Shown: positions 53,760-62,028 of the stretch, piece after piece
How the letters are laid out: every line of letters starts with the position of its first letter
Position numbering within the stretch: the first letter of the stretch is position 1
Assembly: GCF_001049495.1 (NCBI RefSeq)
Contig: NZ_CDWI01000014.1
Span: forward strand, 310,001 to 374,000
DNA length: 64,000 nucleotides
From: Microbacterium sp. 3J1
GTDB taxonomy: Bacteria; Actinomycetota; Actinomycetes; Actinomycetales; Microbacteriaceae
Reading direction: 5' to 3'
Made by a program: the position numbers and the translations under genes
Notes under the pieces: generated by a model
Told to the model about the DNA's origin: nothing
Databases searched by the model: none
The model's input: the letters and a program-made list of their open reading frames with translations, nothing else

Positions 53760-55294
53760 CGGCTCCCCTTCGCGTCCTCGTGCTCTGGTTCCCCGATTGG
53801 CCCCTGCGCGCCGCCCTGGGCGGGGCTCCGCCGCACCCGCCGACCGCCCTGGTGCACGCGAACACCGTCATCGCCTGCACGGCGTCGGCCAGGGAGCACG
53901 GTGTCCGTGCGGGTCAGCGTCGACGGGTCGCGCAGGGGCACATCTCCTCGCTGCGTGTGCTCCCCCACGATCCGGCCAGGGACGAGCGGGCGTTCCTCCC
54001 CGTGCTGCAGCTCATCGAGAAGCACGCCCCCGGTGCCGCGCTGCTGCGTCCGGGGCTCGCGGCGGTGAGGGCCCGGGGCATCTCCCGCTATCACGACGGA
54101 GAAGCACAGGCCGGAGAGGCCCTGATCTCCGTGCTCGCCGAGGCGGGCTTCCCCGAGGTGCGCGTCGGCATCGCCGACGGCCCGTTCACGGCAGAGCTCG
54201 CGGCACGAGGCAGCGCGCCCTGCACCGTGGTGCCGGCGGGTGCCGCCTCCGACTTCCTGGCCCCCCTCCCCGTCCGGGTGCTGCGCGACGAGCAGCTGAC
54301 CGGCCTGCTCATCCGGCTCGGTGTGCGCACGCTGGGCGAGTTCGCCGCGCTCGATGAGATCGAGGTGCGTGATCGCTTCGGCGAGCGCGGCGCCCGACTT
54401 CGGGCTCTCGCCGCCGGTGCCGACTCCCGTGCGGTGGTGGCGCGTCCCCCCGACCCCGAGCTCGTGCGGTCCATCGAGTTCGAGTCGCCGTTGGCCGGAG
54501 CAGATCAGGTGGCCTTCGCGGTGCGGCAGACCGCCGATGCGGTGATGCTCGCCCTCGGCGACGCCTCAGTGGTCTGCACCGAGGTGCGGATCGACCTGAC
54601 CGACGACGACGGCAAGGTCTTCTCCCGGTCCTGGTTGCATCCGACCTGTTTCGACGCCGCGGATCTGGTCGACAGGGTGCGCTGGCAGCTGGAGGCGCTG
54701 GGAGCCGAATCGGCGAAGGAGCCGGTCGATGAGGCGCGGGCCTTCGGCGGCATCACGCTGGTGCGCATCGTGCCGGTGGCGGTGGACGACGCCGCCCACC
54801 ATCAGCCGGGGCTGTTCGGCTCCGGCACCGACGAGCGACTGCACCACGCCGTCTCGCGCGTGCAGACGATGCTCGGACACGAGGGTGTCGTCACCGCCGC
54901 ACTCTCCGGGGGCCGCTGGCTCGCCGACCGTCAGGTACTCACGCCGTGGGGCGAGCGGGCCGTCGCTCCCCGCGACCCCGCGCCTCCGTGGCCGGGAAGC
55001 CTGCCCGATCCGCTCCCCGCCGAGGTCTTCCGGCCTCCTCGACCGATCGGCATCCAGACCTCGGCAGGTGAGACGGTGCTCGTCGACGACCGAGGCACCC
55101 TCACCGCGCCTCCTGCACGCATCGACGGCGACCAGGTGCAGGCCTGGGCAGGCCCCTGGCCGATCCATGAGCGCCGGTGGGAGCCCTCGGGGGGCAAGAG
55201 AGGGCATCGCCTCCAGATCGTCGACGACCACGACCGCGCCTGGCTGGTCTTCTGCACGGGTGACCGCTGGTGGGTCGAGGGGAGGTATCGCTGA
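53756..55294 (+). CDS. imuB: ImuB, inactive Y-family polymerase-like protein
   Basis: 512 residues. The N-terminal part has LVLWFPDWPLRAA, where the Y-family catalytic site is degenerate; the usual second acidic pair is replaced by LLRPGLAAVRARGISR, so it should not polymerise. A clamp-binding motif QPGLFG is at 350-355, preceded by two histidines. ImuB bridges DnaE2 and the beta clamp in the mutasome. The ATG shares bases with the imuA stop. The C-terminal 150 residues are Pro-rich with GDRWWVEGRY at the end. Confidence 0.9.
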   Translation: MTAPLRVLVLWFPDWPLRAALGGAPPHPPTALVHANTVIACTASAREHGVRAGQRRRVAQGHISSLRVLPHDPARDERAFLPVLQLIEKHAPGAALLRPGLAAVRARGISRYHDGEAQAGEALISVLAEAGFPEVRVGIADGPFTAELAARGSAPCTVVPAGAASDFLAPLPVRVLRDEQLTGLLIRLGVRTLGEFAALDEIEVRDRFGERGARLRALAAGADSRAVVARPPDPELVRSIEFESPLAGADQVAFAVRQTADAVMLALGDASVVCTEVRIDLTDDDGKVFSRSWLHPTCFDAADLVDRVRWQLEALGAESAKEPVDEARAFGGITLVRIVPVAVDDAAHHQPGLFGSGTDERLHHAVSRVQTMLGHEGVVTAALSGGRWLADRQVLTPWGERAVAPRDPAPPWPGSLPDPLPAEVFRPPRPIGIQTSAGETVLVDDRGTLTAPPARIDGDQVQAWAGPWPIHERRWEPSGGKRGHRLQIVDDHDRAWLVFCTGDRWWVEGRYR

Positions 55295-58200
55295 TGGGCT
55301 GGCACAACCCTCCCGTGACGTGGAGCGAGCTGGAACGAGCCCTGAGCGGCGAGGAGTCCCCTCATCCCATCGGAGGAGAGCCGCCGACCACGCGTCCCGA
55401 TCCCGGTCCGGTGAGCACCCGACGGAAGAGGAATCCGCCGACCGTGGTGAACCGTCCGGAGGACCCCGTCCCCTATGCGGAGCTGCACGCGCACTCCTCC
55501 TACTCGTTCCTCGACGGCGCCTCCTCGCCGGAAGACCTCCTGGCGGAGGCCGAGCGGCTGGGGCTGACCGCGCTCGCACTGACCGATCACGACGGCTTCT
55601 ACGGTGCGGCGCGCTTCGCCGAGGTCGCCGAGCTGATGGAGGTGAAGGTGCAGACGGTCTACGGCGCCGAGCTCTCCCTCGGCCTCGACGCCCCCCAACG
55701 GGGTTCGCCTGATCCGATCGGCGAGCATCTGCTGGTGCTCGCCGACGGGCTGGAGGGGTACCATCGGCTCTCCGGCGCCATGACGACCGCTCACCTCCGG
55801 GGCGGCGAGAAGGGCCGACCGGTCTACGACCTCGACGAGCTGGCATCGACGGCGGAGGGACATTGGACGATCCTCACCGGATGCCGCAAAGGCGGAGTCC
55901 GCCGAGGCCTCGAGCTCGGAGACGCCAAGACGCCCCTGCGCCGCCTGGTCGACCTCTTCGGGCAAGACCACGTCGCCGTCGAGCTCTTCGACCACGGCGA
56001 CCCGCAGGACACCCGCCGCAACGACGCCCTCGCCGAGCTCGCGAAGGACATGCGCCTGCCCGTGGTCGCGACGAACAACGTGCACTACGCAGCCCCGGAA
56101 CGCGCCTCCCTGGCCGAGGCCGTCGCCGCCGTGCGGGCGGTTCGGAGCATGGACGACCTCGACGGGTGGCTGCCGACCCACGGCGGGGCGCATCTGCGCA
56201 GCGGTGCCGAGATGGCCGCCCGGTTCCGGCGCTACCCGGGAGCCATCTCCTACGGACTCGAGCTCGCCCGAGCATCCGCCTTCCCCCTGCGCCGCGCGCG
56301 GCCGGCCCTGCCGAAACAGGAGGTGCCGGACGGGCACACCCCGATGAGCTGGCTGCGGCACCTGGTGTGGGAGGCCGTGCCGACGAAGTATCCCCGTCTG
56401 GATGACGACGGCCACCGCCGCATCGAGCGGGAGCTCGACGTGATCGAGGAGAAGGACTTCCCCGGCTACTTCCTGATCGTGCACGGCATCGTCACGGAGG
56501 CGAAGCGCCTCGGCATCCTCTGCCAGGGCCGCGGGTCCGCTGCGGCGAGCGCGGTCTGCTACCTGCTCGGGATCACCGCCGTCGACCCGATCCTCTACCG
56601 GCTGCCCTTCGAGCGGTTCCTGGCGACGACCCGCCAGGAGGAGCCGGACATCGACGTGGACTTCGACTCCGACCGGCGCGAGGAGATCATCCAGTGGGTG
56701 TACCTGGAGTATGGGCGCGAGCGCGCGGCCCAGGTCGCGAACGTCATCCAGTACCGCCCCAAGAACGCCGTCCGCGACATGGCGAGGGCGCTCGGCTTCT
56801 CGCCAGGCCAGCAGGACGCCTGGTCGCGACAGGTGGACGGGTGGAGCACGGGGCTGGAGGTCGCCGACGAGCACGACATCCCGGCGAACGTCCTCGAGTA
56901 CGCCGGTGAGCTGCTCAAGGCTCCGCGGCACCTCGGCATCCACTCCGGCGGCATGGTGCTGACGCGTCGGCCGGTCGGCGAGGTCGTGCCCGTGGAGCAT
57001 GCGCGCATGGAGAACCGCACGGTCATCCAGTGGGACAAGGACGACGCCGCCTGGATGGGGCTGGTGAAGTTCGACCTGCTGGGCCTCGGCATGCTCGCGG
57101 CGCTGCAGCACTGCTTCGACCTGATCCGCGACGCGACCGGCGAGGAGTGGACGCTGGAGACCCTCCCCAAGGAAGAGCCGGCGGTCTACGACATGCTCTG
57201 CCGAGCGGATTCGATCGGGGTGTTCCAGGTCGAGTCGCGAGCTCAGATCGGGCTGCTCCCCCGCCTGCAGCCTCGGGCCTTCTACGACCTCGCGATCCAG
57301 ATCGCGCTCATCCGTCCGGGTCCCATCCAGGGCGGGGCGGTGCACCCCTTCGTCCGCCGCAAGATGGCGAAGGATGCCCTGGACGAGGAGAACCGCGCCA
57401 GGGCCGCTCGGGGCGAAGAGCCGGTGGTGCTCGAGATCCCCTATCCGCACGACGATCTGAAGCCCATCCTCGAGCGGACGCTGGGCATCCCGATCTTCCA
57501 GGAGCAGCTGATCCAGATGGCGACCGCCGTCGGCGACTGCACGGCCGACGAGGCCGACCTCCTGCGCCGGGCCATGGGGTCGAAACGAGGGCTGGAGAAG
57601 ATCGAGAAGGTCCGCGACAAGCTCTACGCGGGGATGACCCGGCGCGGTCTCTCCTCCGAGCAGTCCGACCGCATCTATGCACAGATCCAGGCATTCTCGA
57701 ACTTCGGGTTCGCGGAATCGCACTCGCTCTCGTTCGCGCTCCTCGTCTACGCCAGCTCCTGGCTCAAGCTGCACTATCCGGCCGCATTCCTCGCGGGGCT
57801 GCTGAGGTCGCAGCCCATGGGGTTCTACTCGGCGGCCACGCTCACTGCCGATGCACGGCGGCACGGGGTCGAGGTCAGACGGCCCGACCTGCACGCCTCG
57901 CACGCGACGGAGACGCTGGAGGCACTGGAGGGCACCCCCCTGCGTCGCCCGACGGGCCTCGGCTCGTGCAGCGATCCGCAGCAGCCCGAGGTGCCACGGT
58001 TCGACCGTTCACGCCCTGACGAGTCCGCCGCGCATCGGAGGGACGGCGGATACGCGGTGCGGCTCGGTCTCAGCGGCGTCCGCGGCATCGGCCTGCCCCT
58101 GGCGGAGCGGATCGTCGCGGAGCGCGAGGCGGACGGCCCCTATCGCGACCTGCACGATCTGGTCCGGCGGACGGATGCCACGGCCGCGCAGCTGGAGGCG

Positions 58201-58755
58201 CTGGCCACCGCAGGTGCTTTCGAATGCCTCGGCCTGCAACGCAGAGAGGCGATCTGGATGGCCGGGGCCGCCGCCGAGGACCGGTCTCGCTACCTCCCCG
58301 GCACGACGGTCGCCGTGCAGCCCCCGCTCTTCACGGACCAGTCCAGCTACGAGCGGCTCTCCGCCGATCTGTGGTCGACCGGAGTCTCCACCGACGATCA
58401 CCCGATGACGCACTTCCGCGGGCTTCTGCGCGAGCGGGGTGTGCTGTCCTCCGCCGATCTGCAGCACCACGAATCGGGGCGCCGTATCGAGGTCGCCGGA
58501 CTCGTCACCCATCGACAGCGTCCCGCGACGGCGGCCGGCGTCACGTTCCTTAACCTCGAGGACGAGAGCGGTCTGGTCAACGTCATCTGCTCGACCGGGG
58601 TGTGGGCACGGTACCGGAGGGTCGCCCGCGACTCCCCCGCACTCATCATCCGCGGCATCCTCGAACGTTCAGCCGAGGGCGTCGTGAACGTGCTCGCCGA
58701 CGCCTTCGAGGATCTCCGTACCGGGGTCACCCATCGCTCGAGGGACTTCCGGTGA
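55294..58755 (+). CDS. dnaE2: Error-prone DNA polymerase DnaE2
   Basis: 1153 residues, the damage-inducible alpha-subunit paralogue of DnaE1 at 2088-5606. A 60-residue N-terminal extension precedes the PHP domain (HAHSSYSFLDG at 65-75). The palm has PDIDVDFDSD at 451-460. Shorter than DnaE1 at the C-terminus, with an OB-fold (VAGLVTHRQRPATAAGVTFLNLEDESGLVN) at the end. Together with ImuA and ImuB it performs mutagenic translesion synthesis. The ATG shares one base with the imuB stop (TGATG), after GGGGAGG. The PHP histidines are kept, so metal binding there may persist. Confidence 0.95.
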   Translation: MGWHNPPVTWSELERALSGEESPHPIGGEPPTTRPDPGPVSTRRKRNPPTVVNRPEDPVPYAELHAHSSYSFLDGASSPEDLLAEAERLGLTALALTDHDGFYGAARFAEVAELMEVKVQTVYGAELSLGLDAPQRGSPDPIGEHLLVLADGLEGYHRLSGAMTTAHLRGGEKGRPVYDLDELASTAEGHWTILTGCRKGGVRRGLELGDAKTPLRRLVDLFGQDHVAVELFDHGDPQDTRRNDALAELAKDMRLPVVATNNVHYAAPERASLAEAVAAVRAVRSMDDLDGWLPTHGGAHLRSGAEMAARFRRYPGAISYGLELARASAFPLRRARPALPKQEVPDGHTPMSWLRHLVWEAVPTKYPRLDDDGHRRIERELDVIEEKDFPGYFLIVHGIVTEAKRLGILCQGRGSAAASAVCYLLGITAVDPILYRLPFERFLATTRQEEPDIDVDFDSDRREEIIQWVYLEYGRERAAQVANVIQYRPKNAVRDMARALGFSPGQQDAWSRQVDGWSTGLEVADEHDIPANVLEYAGELLKAPRHLGIHSGGMVLTRRPVGEVVPVEHARMENRTVIQWDKDDAAWMGLVKFDLLGLGMLAALQHCFDLIRDATGEEWTLETLPKEEPAVYDMLCRADSIGVFQVESRAQIGLLPRLQPRAFYDLAIQIALIRPGPIQGGAVHPFVRRKMAKDALDEENRARAARGEEPVVLEIPYPHDDLKPILERTLGIPIFQEQLIQMATAVGDCTADEADLLRRAMGSKRGLEKIEKVRDKLYAGMTRRGLSSEQSDRIYAQIQAFSNFGFAESHSLSFALLVYASSWLKLHYPAAFLAGLLRSQPMGFYSAATLTADARRHGVEVRRPDLHASHATETLEALEGTPLRRPTGLGSCSDPQQPEVPRFDRSRPDESAAHRRDGGYAVRLGLSGVRGIGLPLAERIVAEREADGPYRDLHDLVRRTDATAAQLEALATAGAFECLGLQRREAIWMAGAAAEDRSRYLPGTTVAVQPPLFTDQSSYERLSADLWSTGVSTDDHPMTHFRGLLRERGVLSSADLQHHESGRRIEVAGLVTHRQRPATAAGVTFLNLEDESGLVNVICSTGVWARYRRVARDSPALIIRGILERSAEGVVNVLADAFEDLRTGVTHRSRDFR

Positions 58756-58757
58756 AC

Positions 58758-59147
58758 TCACCAGAAGCGTTCGGGCTCCGGCTCCGGCATCCGGTCTCCG
58801 CCGCCCCATCTGTCGGCCTCGGCCTTCGCGGCCTCGACGGCGGCATCCGCACCGGTGAGAGCGGCCTTCGCCCCGACGCCACCCGGGCCGTCGCCGTCGG
58901 CATCGACGACGAGCACGGTGCGGTCGCGATGTCCGCCGAACGTCACCGTGCAGTCGAGGACCCGACCGAGCCAGTGCAGGAGCTCTCCCTGGGGCTCTTC
59001 CGCGCGGCGGAAGCGGACGCCGGTCTCGAGATCGACGACCGCGAGCAGGACCGGCTCGTTCCTCGTCTCGTCGATGGCCTCCGTCACCTCGACGCGGTGC
59101 CCGCGAGGGATCGGGAGCTGCGCGTTCAGCACGAGCATTCTGTCCAT
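58758..59147 (-). CDS. Small protein of unknown function
   Basis: 129 residues, convergent with dnaE2 (2 bases between stops). It starts MDRMLVLNAQLPIPRGHRVEV, contains ETGVRFRRAEEPQGELLHWLGRVLDC and HRDRTVLVVDADGDGPGG, and ends with an Ala-rich region and a Trp/Pro tail. No family is recognised. The ATG at 59147 has TAGAGT 6 bases before it, inside a perfect 8-bp dyad, so it is probably leaderless. The role is unknown; the dyad could be an operator for this gene. Confidence 0.6.
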   Translation of the reverse strand: MDRMLVLNAQLPIPRGHRVEVTEAIDETRNEPVLLAVVDLETGVRFRRAEEPQGELLHWLGRVLDCTVTFGGHRDRTVLVVDADGDGPGGVGAKAALTGADAAVEAAKAEADRWGGGDRMPEPEPERFW

Positions 59148-59149
59148 GG

Positions 59150-59168
59150 GTCCACTCTATGAGTGGAC
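59150..59168 (-). promoter_or_regulatory. 8-bp perfect dyad over the start region of a small gene
   Basis: GTCCACTC-N3-GAGTGGAC. It overlaps a TAGAGT hexamer (59159-59154 on the minus strand) that lies 6 bases from the ATG at 59147. The dyad thus covers the likely transcription start and may be an operator. Confidence 0.45.
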
Positions 59169-59507
59169 GTTCTCACGACAAGAGCAAGTCTTGGAAGAAA
59201 TATTCGTAGATTTCTTTGTCCCCCAAATGGCGGACAAGACGTTTTCGCGATATTCTGCTTACAGTAGCGGGGGCTACCGGCTGAGACATTGGGGAATCAG
59301 TCGATGAGAGCAGCGAGTTCTTCGCCGCCTCCCCTACCGTCCGGGATGGACGGTGAGCCCTCTCGAGGCATCCATCTGGGGTGGACGACTCGGGAGGGCA
59401 ACCAACCCCCGACGCATCGTCAGCGGCTCTAGCGAAGGCACCGGCGCGCGTCAACCCGCGTCGCGGTGCTCCCGCCTCCCCGTATCGTCGCCCGTGAAGG
59501 AGGCGAT
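59169..59507. other. AT-rich spacer before the DUF72 gene
   Basis: 340 bases with no convincing gene. The part 59171-59260 is about 43% GC by hand count, far below the surroundings. It holds a TATTCG/TATTCT pair and an in-frame 38-codon stretch on the minus strand (listed separately). From about 59310 on, GC is normal. The end carries the ribosome site of the DUF72 gene. Confidence 0.6.
59173..59289 (-). CDS. Possible 38-residue orphan peptide
   Basis: Minus-strand ATG to TGA. The peptide MSQPVAPATVSRISRKRLVR continues with HLGDKEIYEYFFQDLLLS. It is basic and helical-looking in the middle, with codons richer in A and T than its surroundings. There is no ribosome site or TANNNT element in front. 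It could be a remnant of a transferred gene or chance. I cannot support a function. Confidence 0.2.
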   Translation of the reverse strand: MSQPVAPATVSRISRKRLVRHLGDKEIYEYFFQDLLLS

Positions 59508-60377
59508 ATGGCTGCGACCGCGTCGACCGGACGCGTGAGAATCGGCGTCTCCGGCTGGAAGTACGCGAGATGGCGGGGCGATTTCTACCCGACGGGTCTG
59601 GTTCAGCGCCGCGAGCTGCAGTACATCGGCGAACGCTTCCCGACCGTCGAGCTGAACGGCTCCTTCTACTCGCTGCAGCGTCCGGAGAGCTATCGGCGAT
59701 GGCGCGCCGACGTGCCCACCGACTTCGTCTTCGCGGTGAAGGGCTCGCGGTACGTCACCCACATGCTCCGCCTGCGCGACGTCGAGCAGGCGCTCGCGAA
59801 CTTCTTCGCCTCCGGTGTGCTCTCGCTGGGGCGGCAGCTCGGCCCGATCCTGTGGCAGCTGCCGGAGAGGCAGCACTTCGACGCTGAGCTGATCGAGGCG
59901 TTCCTCCGCGCGCTCCCATCGACGACCGCCGAGGCGGCCGCCCTGGCTGTGAGGCACGACGAGCGTCTCGAAGGGCGCGCCTGGCTGGAGATCGAGTCCG
60001 ACGCGCCGCTCACGTACGCGCTCGAGCCGCGGTCCGCGAGCTTCGCCGATCCGGAGGCCCTCCATCTGCTTCGGACGCACGGGACCGCGCTGGTCGTGGC
60101 CGACACCGCAGGCAAGTGGCCGCGCTTCGACGCGCTCACCAGCGACGACATCGTCTACATCCGCCTGCATGGCGCGCAGATGCTCTACCACAGCGGCTAC
60201 ACGCCAGCGGAGCTCGACGAGTGGGCACGACTCATCGCCGCCTGGGCCGACGGGAGCGGTGCGAGCGACGCACGGCCGCGCGATGTCTACGTGTACTTCG
60301 ACAACGACGCCCGAGGACACGCCCCGCACGATGCCGAGGGTCTTCAGGAGCGGGTGCGCCCCCTCCTCGGCTCGTGA
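59508..60377 (+). CDS. DUF72 family protein
   Basis: 289 residues. The N-terminus VRIGVSGWKYARWRGDFYPTGL is characteristic of DUF72 (YecE-like, TIM barrel). Other conserved parts are VELNGSFYSLQ, FAVKGSRYVTHM, LGPILWQLPE, EPRSASF and VYVYFDNDARGHAPHDA. Its biochemical role is unsettled. The ATG at 59508 has AAGGAGG 4 bases upstream, a strong site. Convergent with the amidohydrolase gene, with only 25 bases between stops and no terminator seen. Confidence 0.9.
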   Translation: MAATASTGRVRIGVSGWKYARWRGDFYPTGLVQRRELQYIGERFPTVELNGSFYSLQRPESYRRWRADVPTDFVFAVKGSRYVTHMLRLRDVEQALANFFASGVLSLGRQLGPILWQLPERQHFDAELIEAFLRALPSTTAEAAALAVRHDERLEGRAWLEIESDAPLTYALEPRSASFADPEALHLLRTHGTALVVADTAGKWPRFDALTSDDIVYIRLHGAQMLYHSGYTPAELDEWARLIAAWADGSGASDARPRDVYVYFDNDARGHAPHDAEGLQERVRPLLGS

Positions 60378-60402
60378 AGCTTCCTGCTGACGAGGTGCCG
60401 GA

Positions 60403-62028
60403 TCATCGATTCTCGGCAGGCGCGCGATAGCGCGAGCGCCCCGCCACGATCGTCTCGACGATGCGGGTCTCGAGCAGGGACGACGGACCGTCGGCGAAGG
60501 GATCGGCATCCAGCACGATGACGTCGGCGGCGAACCCGGGCGCGATCCGTCCGCGCCAGTCCCCGTCTCCGACCGACGCCGCGGCATCTCGGGTCGCGTG
60601 ACCGATCGCGCTCGCGAGCGGCAGTGCGTACTGCGGATGGGTCGCCGGCACCGAGCGATCCAGCGCCGATGCGCGGGTCGATGCGATGTACATGTTCGCG
60701 AGCGACTCATACGGGGCCGTCGGAGCATCCGTCGAGAAGGCGAGCAGCGCACCCGCGGCCTCGTACTCCGGCCAGGCGAAGGCACGATCGACGCGCTCGT
60801 CGCCGAGCATCTGCGCCCAGTTGTCGAAGATCGCGGGATCGCTGTGGACCGGCTGCATCGATGCCGTCACGCCGAGCCGCGCCATCCGCTCGGCCGTTCC
60901 CGGTGCAGCGTACTCGAGGTGCTCGATGCGATGGCGGCGCGCACGCTCGCCGTTGACGGCGACGGCGTGCTCGAGGGCGTCGAGCGCGATGTCGCTCGCG
61001 CGGTCGCCGATGGCGTGCTGGGCGATCTGCAGGCCGGCCGCATCGGCCGCGACCACCACCGGATGCAGCTGCTCGACCGGCCAGATCGGCTCGGCGTTCG
61101 TCCCGTCGGCGTACGGGTGCCGCATGGCCGCCGTGCACGCATCGATCACGCCGTCGAGGATCAGCTTGATGCCCACCACCCGCAGCCACGGGGAGGAGGC
61201 CTGCTGCGCGAGCTCGGCCGCGCGCGCGACCTGCGCGAGGTTCGCCTCGTCGTCTCCGGTGTTGGTGACGAGCCAGTGGGCGGCGACACGGATCGGCAGC
61301 TCGCCGCCGCGTCGCTCCTGCGCCCGCTCGAACGCCGCGAGCCCGAACTGGTCGAACGCCATGTCGACCACTCCGGTGACCCCGGTCGCGAGGTACGCCT
61401 CGATGACGCGCTCGACGTCGGCGTCGCGATCGGCGTCGCTGGTGATCTCGTCGCGGTGCGCCCAGGCGTACTGCGTCGCGGCCGTCTCGAGGAGCAGTCC
61501 GGTGGGCTCGCCATCGGCATCCCGGACGATGCGTCCTCCCAGCGGGTCGGGGGTGTCCCGGGTGATCCCCAGCTCCGCGAGTGCTGCCGCGTTGACCCAG
61601 CACGAGTGGTAGTCGTTCGCGTCCAGGTACACGGGGACGTCGGGAACCACGGCGTCGATCATCGCCGCCGTGGGCGCTCCGCCGGGCACGGAGTCGAAGA
61701 GCCAGCCTCGTCCCCGCAGCACCGAGGCATCGGGGTCGGCCGCTCTCGCGGAGCGAAGCGCCTCCTGGATCTGCTCGAGCGACGTGGCGGCGGTGAGCGG
61801 CACCTGCCCGAGCGCCGCCCCCGTCATCAGCAGGTGCGTGTGCGCGTCCGTGAATCCGGGGAGCACGAGCCGTCCGCCGAGGTCGACCGTCTCGTCCGTG
61901 TCGGGAGCGTCCTGTGCGGAGCCCACGTAGACGATCGTCTCGCCGTCGGTGACGAACGCCTCGGCCCAGGCGTTCGCCGGGTCGGGATCGGCCGTGAAGA
62001 TGCGTCCGTTGAGGTAGCGGGTGGTCAT
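60403..62028 (-). CDS. YtcJ-like amidohydrolase
   Basis: 541 residues, metal-dependent hydrolase. The first metal motif is DAHTH (His63, His65); later come HAIGDRASDIALDALE and HRIEHLEYA with additional ligands, and FSTDAPTAPY. The family hydrolyses amide, carbamate or imide bonds of unknown small substrates. The ATG at 62028 overlaps the NCS1 transporter stop by 4 bases (ATGA). The transporter suggests a nitrogenous ring compound such as a purine, hydantoin or pyrimidine derivative as substrate; this is inference. Confidence 0.88.
   Translation of the reverse strand: MTTRYLNGRIFTADPDPANAWAEAFVTDGETIVYVGSAQDAPDTDETVDLGGRLVLPGFTDAHTHLLMTGAALGQVPLTAATSLEQIQEALRSARAADPDASVLRGRGWLFDSVPGGAPTAAMIDAVVPDVPVYLDANDYHSCWVNAAALAELGITRDTPDPLGGRIVRDADGEPTGLLLETAATQYAWAHRDEITSDADRDADVERVIEAYLATGVTGVVDMAFDQFGLAAFERAQERRGGELPIRVAAHWLVTNTGDDEANLAQVARAAELAQQASSPWLRVVGIKLILDGVIDACTAAMRHPYADGTNAEPIWPVEQLHPVVVAADAAGLQIAQHAIGDRASDIALDALEHAVAVNGERARRHRIEHLEYAAPGTAERMARLGVTASMQPVHSDPAIFDNWAQMLGDERVDRAFAWPEYEAAGALLAFSTDAPTAPYESLANMYIASTRASALDRSVPATHPQYALPLASAIGHATRDAAASVGDGDWRGRIAPGFAADVIVLDADPFADGPSSLLETRIVETIVAGRSRYRAPAENR

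Noticed and set aside
54931..57903. 990-codon minus-strand open frame antisense to imuB and dnaE2
   Set aside because: Same reason; the plus-strand frames have clear polymerase motifs.
59227..59307. 26-codon plus-strand peptide beginning MADKTFSRYS
   Set aside because: No ribosome site or promoter at the proper distance, overlaps a minus-strand stretch of the same quality; neither can be supported as a gene.
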